A program made the position numbers and the translations under genes. From the NCBI GenBank assembly GCA_031269415.1, contig JAISZF010000077.1:1-5510 (forward strand): 5,510 nt of DNA, read 5' to 3'. Numbering within the stretch: position 1 is the stretch's first letter; each line of letters starts with the position of its first letter. The notes beneath the pieces are model-generated. The model worked only from the letters and a program-made list of their open reading frames with translations. It did no database searches and was not told the origin of the DNA. The DNA comes from Clostridiales bacterium (GTDB lineage Bacteria > Bacillota > Clostridia > Lachnospirales > WQUN01). This document shows, one piece after another, positions 5,493 to 5,510 of the stretch.

Positions 5493-5510
5493 TAAAGATT
5501 ATAAATCGAC

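Noticed and set aside
5372..5510. CRISPR array, tRNA or insertion sequence end in the right-hand tail
   Set aside because: No regularly spaced repeats, cloverleaf-like arms or terminal inverted repeats were seen; the tail is simply A-rich.

Overview
The window looks like a piece of a Gram-positive (Firmicutes, probably Clostridia) chromosome. The beta' subunit of RNA polymerase at the left edge lacks the large trigger-loop insertion of proteobacterial RpoC. Shine-Dalgarno sites are strong (GGAGG type), and the gene families present (an AAA-ATPase_like/PDDEXK_9 protein, a DUF1361 membrane protein, and secreted 'copper amine oxidase N-terminal'/stalk-domain proteins) are typical of Clostridia. 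The lineage is inferred from these features; no rRNA or other phylogenetic marker was compared.

Layout. Bases 2-859 (+) are the 3' end of rpoC, closed by a textbook intrinsic terminator at 870-905. Facing it on the minus strand is a 564-residue AAA-ATPase/PD-(D/E)XK nuclease-fold protein (926-2620). It has its own promoter and most likely a TTG start chosen by a GAGGAGG ribosome binding site. A short divergent intergenic region (2621-2745) separates it from a DUF1361 six-helix membrane protein (2746-3435, +). A clear extended -10 promoter (3464-3491) then drives two exported proteins, 3511-4422 and 4442-5371, spaced 19 bp apart and probably co-transcribed. The last 139 bp hold no full gene. 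They contain a 27-codon ORF (5409-5492) whose N-terminus resembles the start of Rpn-type PD-(D/E)XK proteins and may be a decayed fragment.

How the parts relate. rpoC is core transcription machinery and is insulated from the rest by its terminator. The region after it reads as an accessory insert: a multicopy-type ATPase/nuclease gene of unknown role, an uncharacterised membrane protein, and two secreted stalk-domain proteins with different C-terminal modules. Base composition also becomes visibly more AT-rich from rpoC to the right end. No complete new defence or mobile system can be demonstrated here. The most interesting leads are the secreted stalk-domain pair, especially the C-terminal module of the second protein, and the break after rpoC where many Firmicutes carry ribosomal protein and elongation factor genes.
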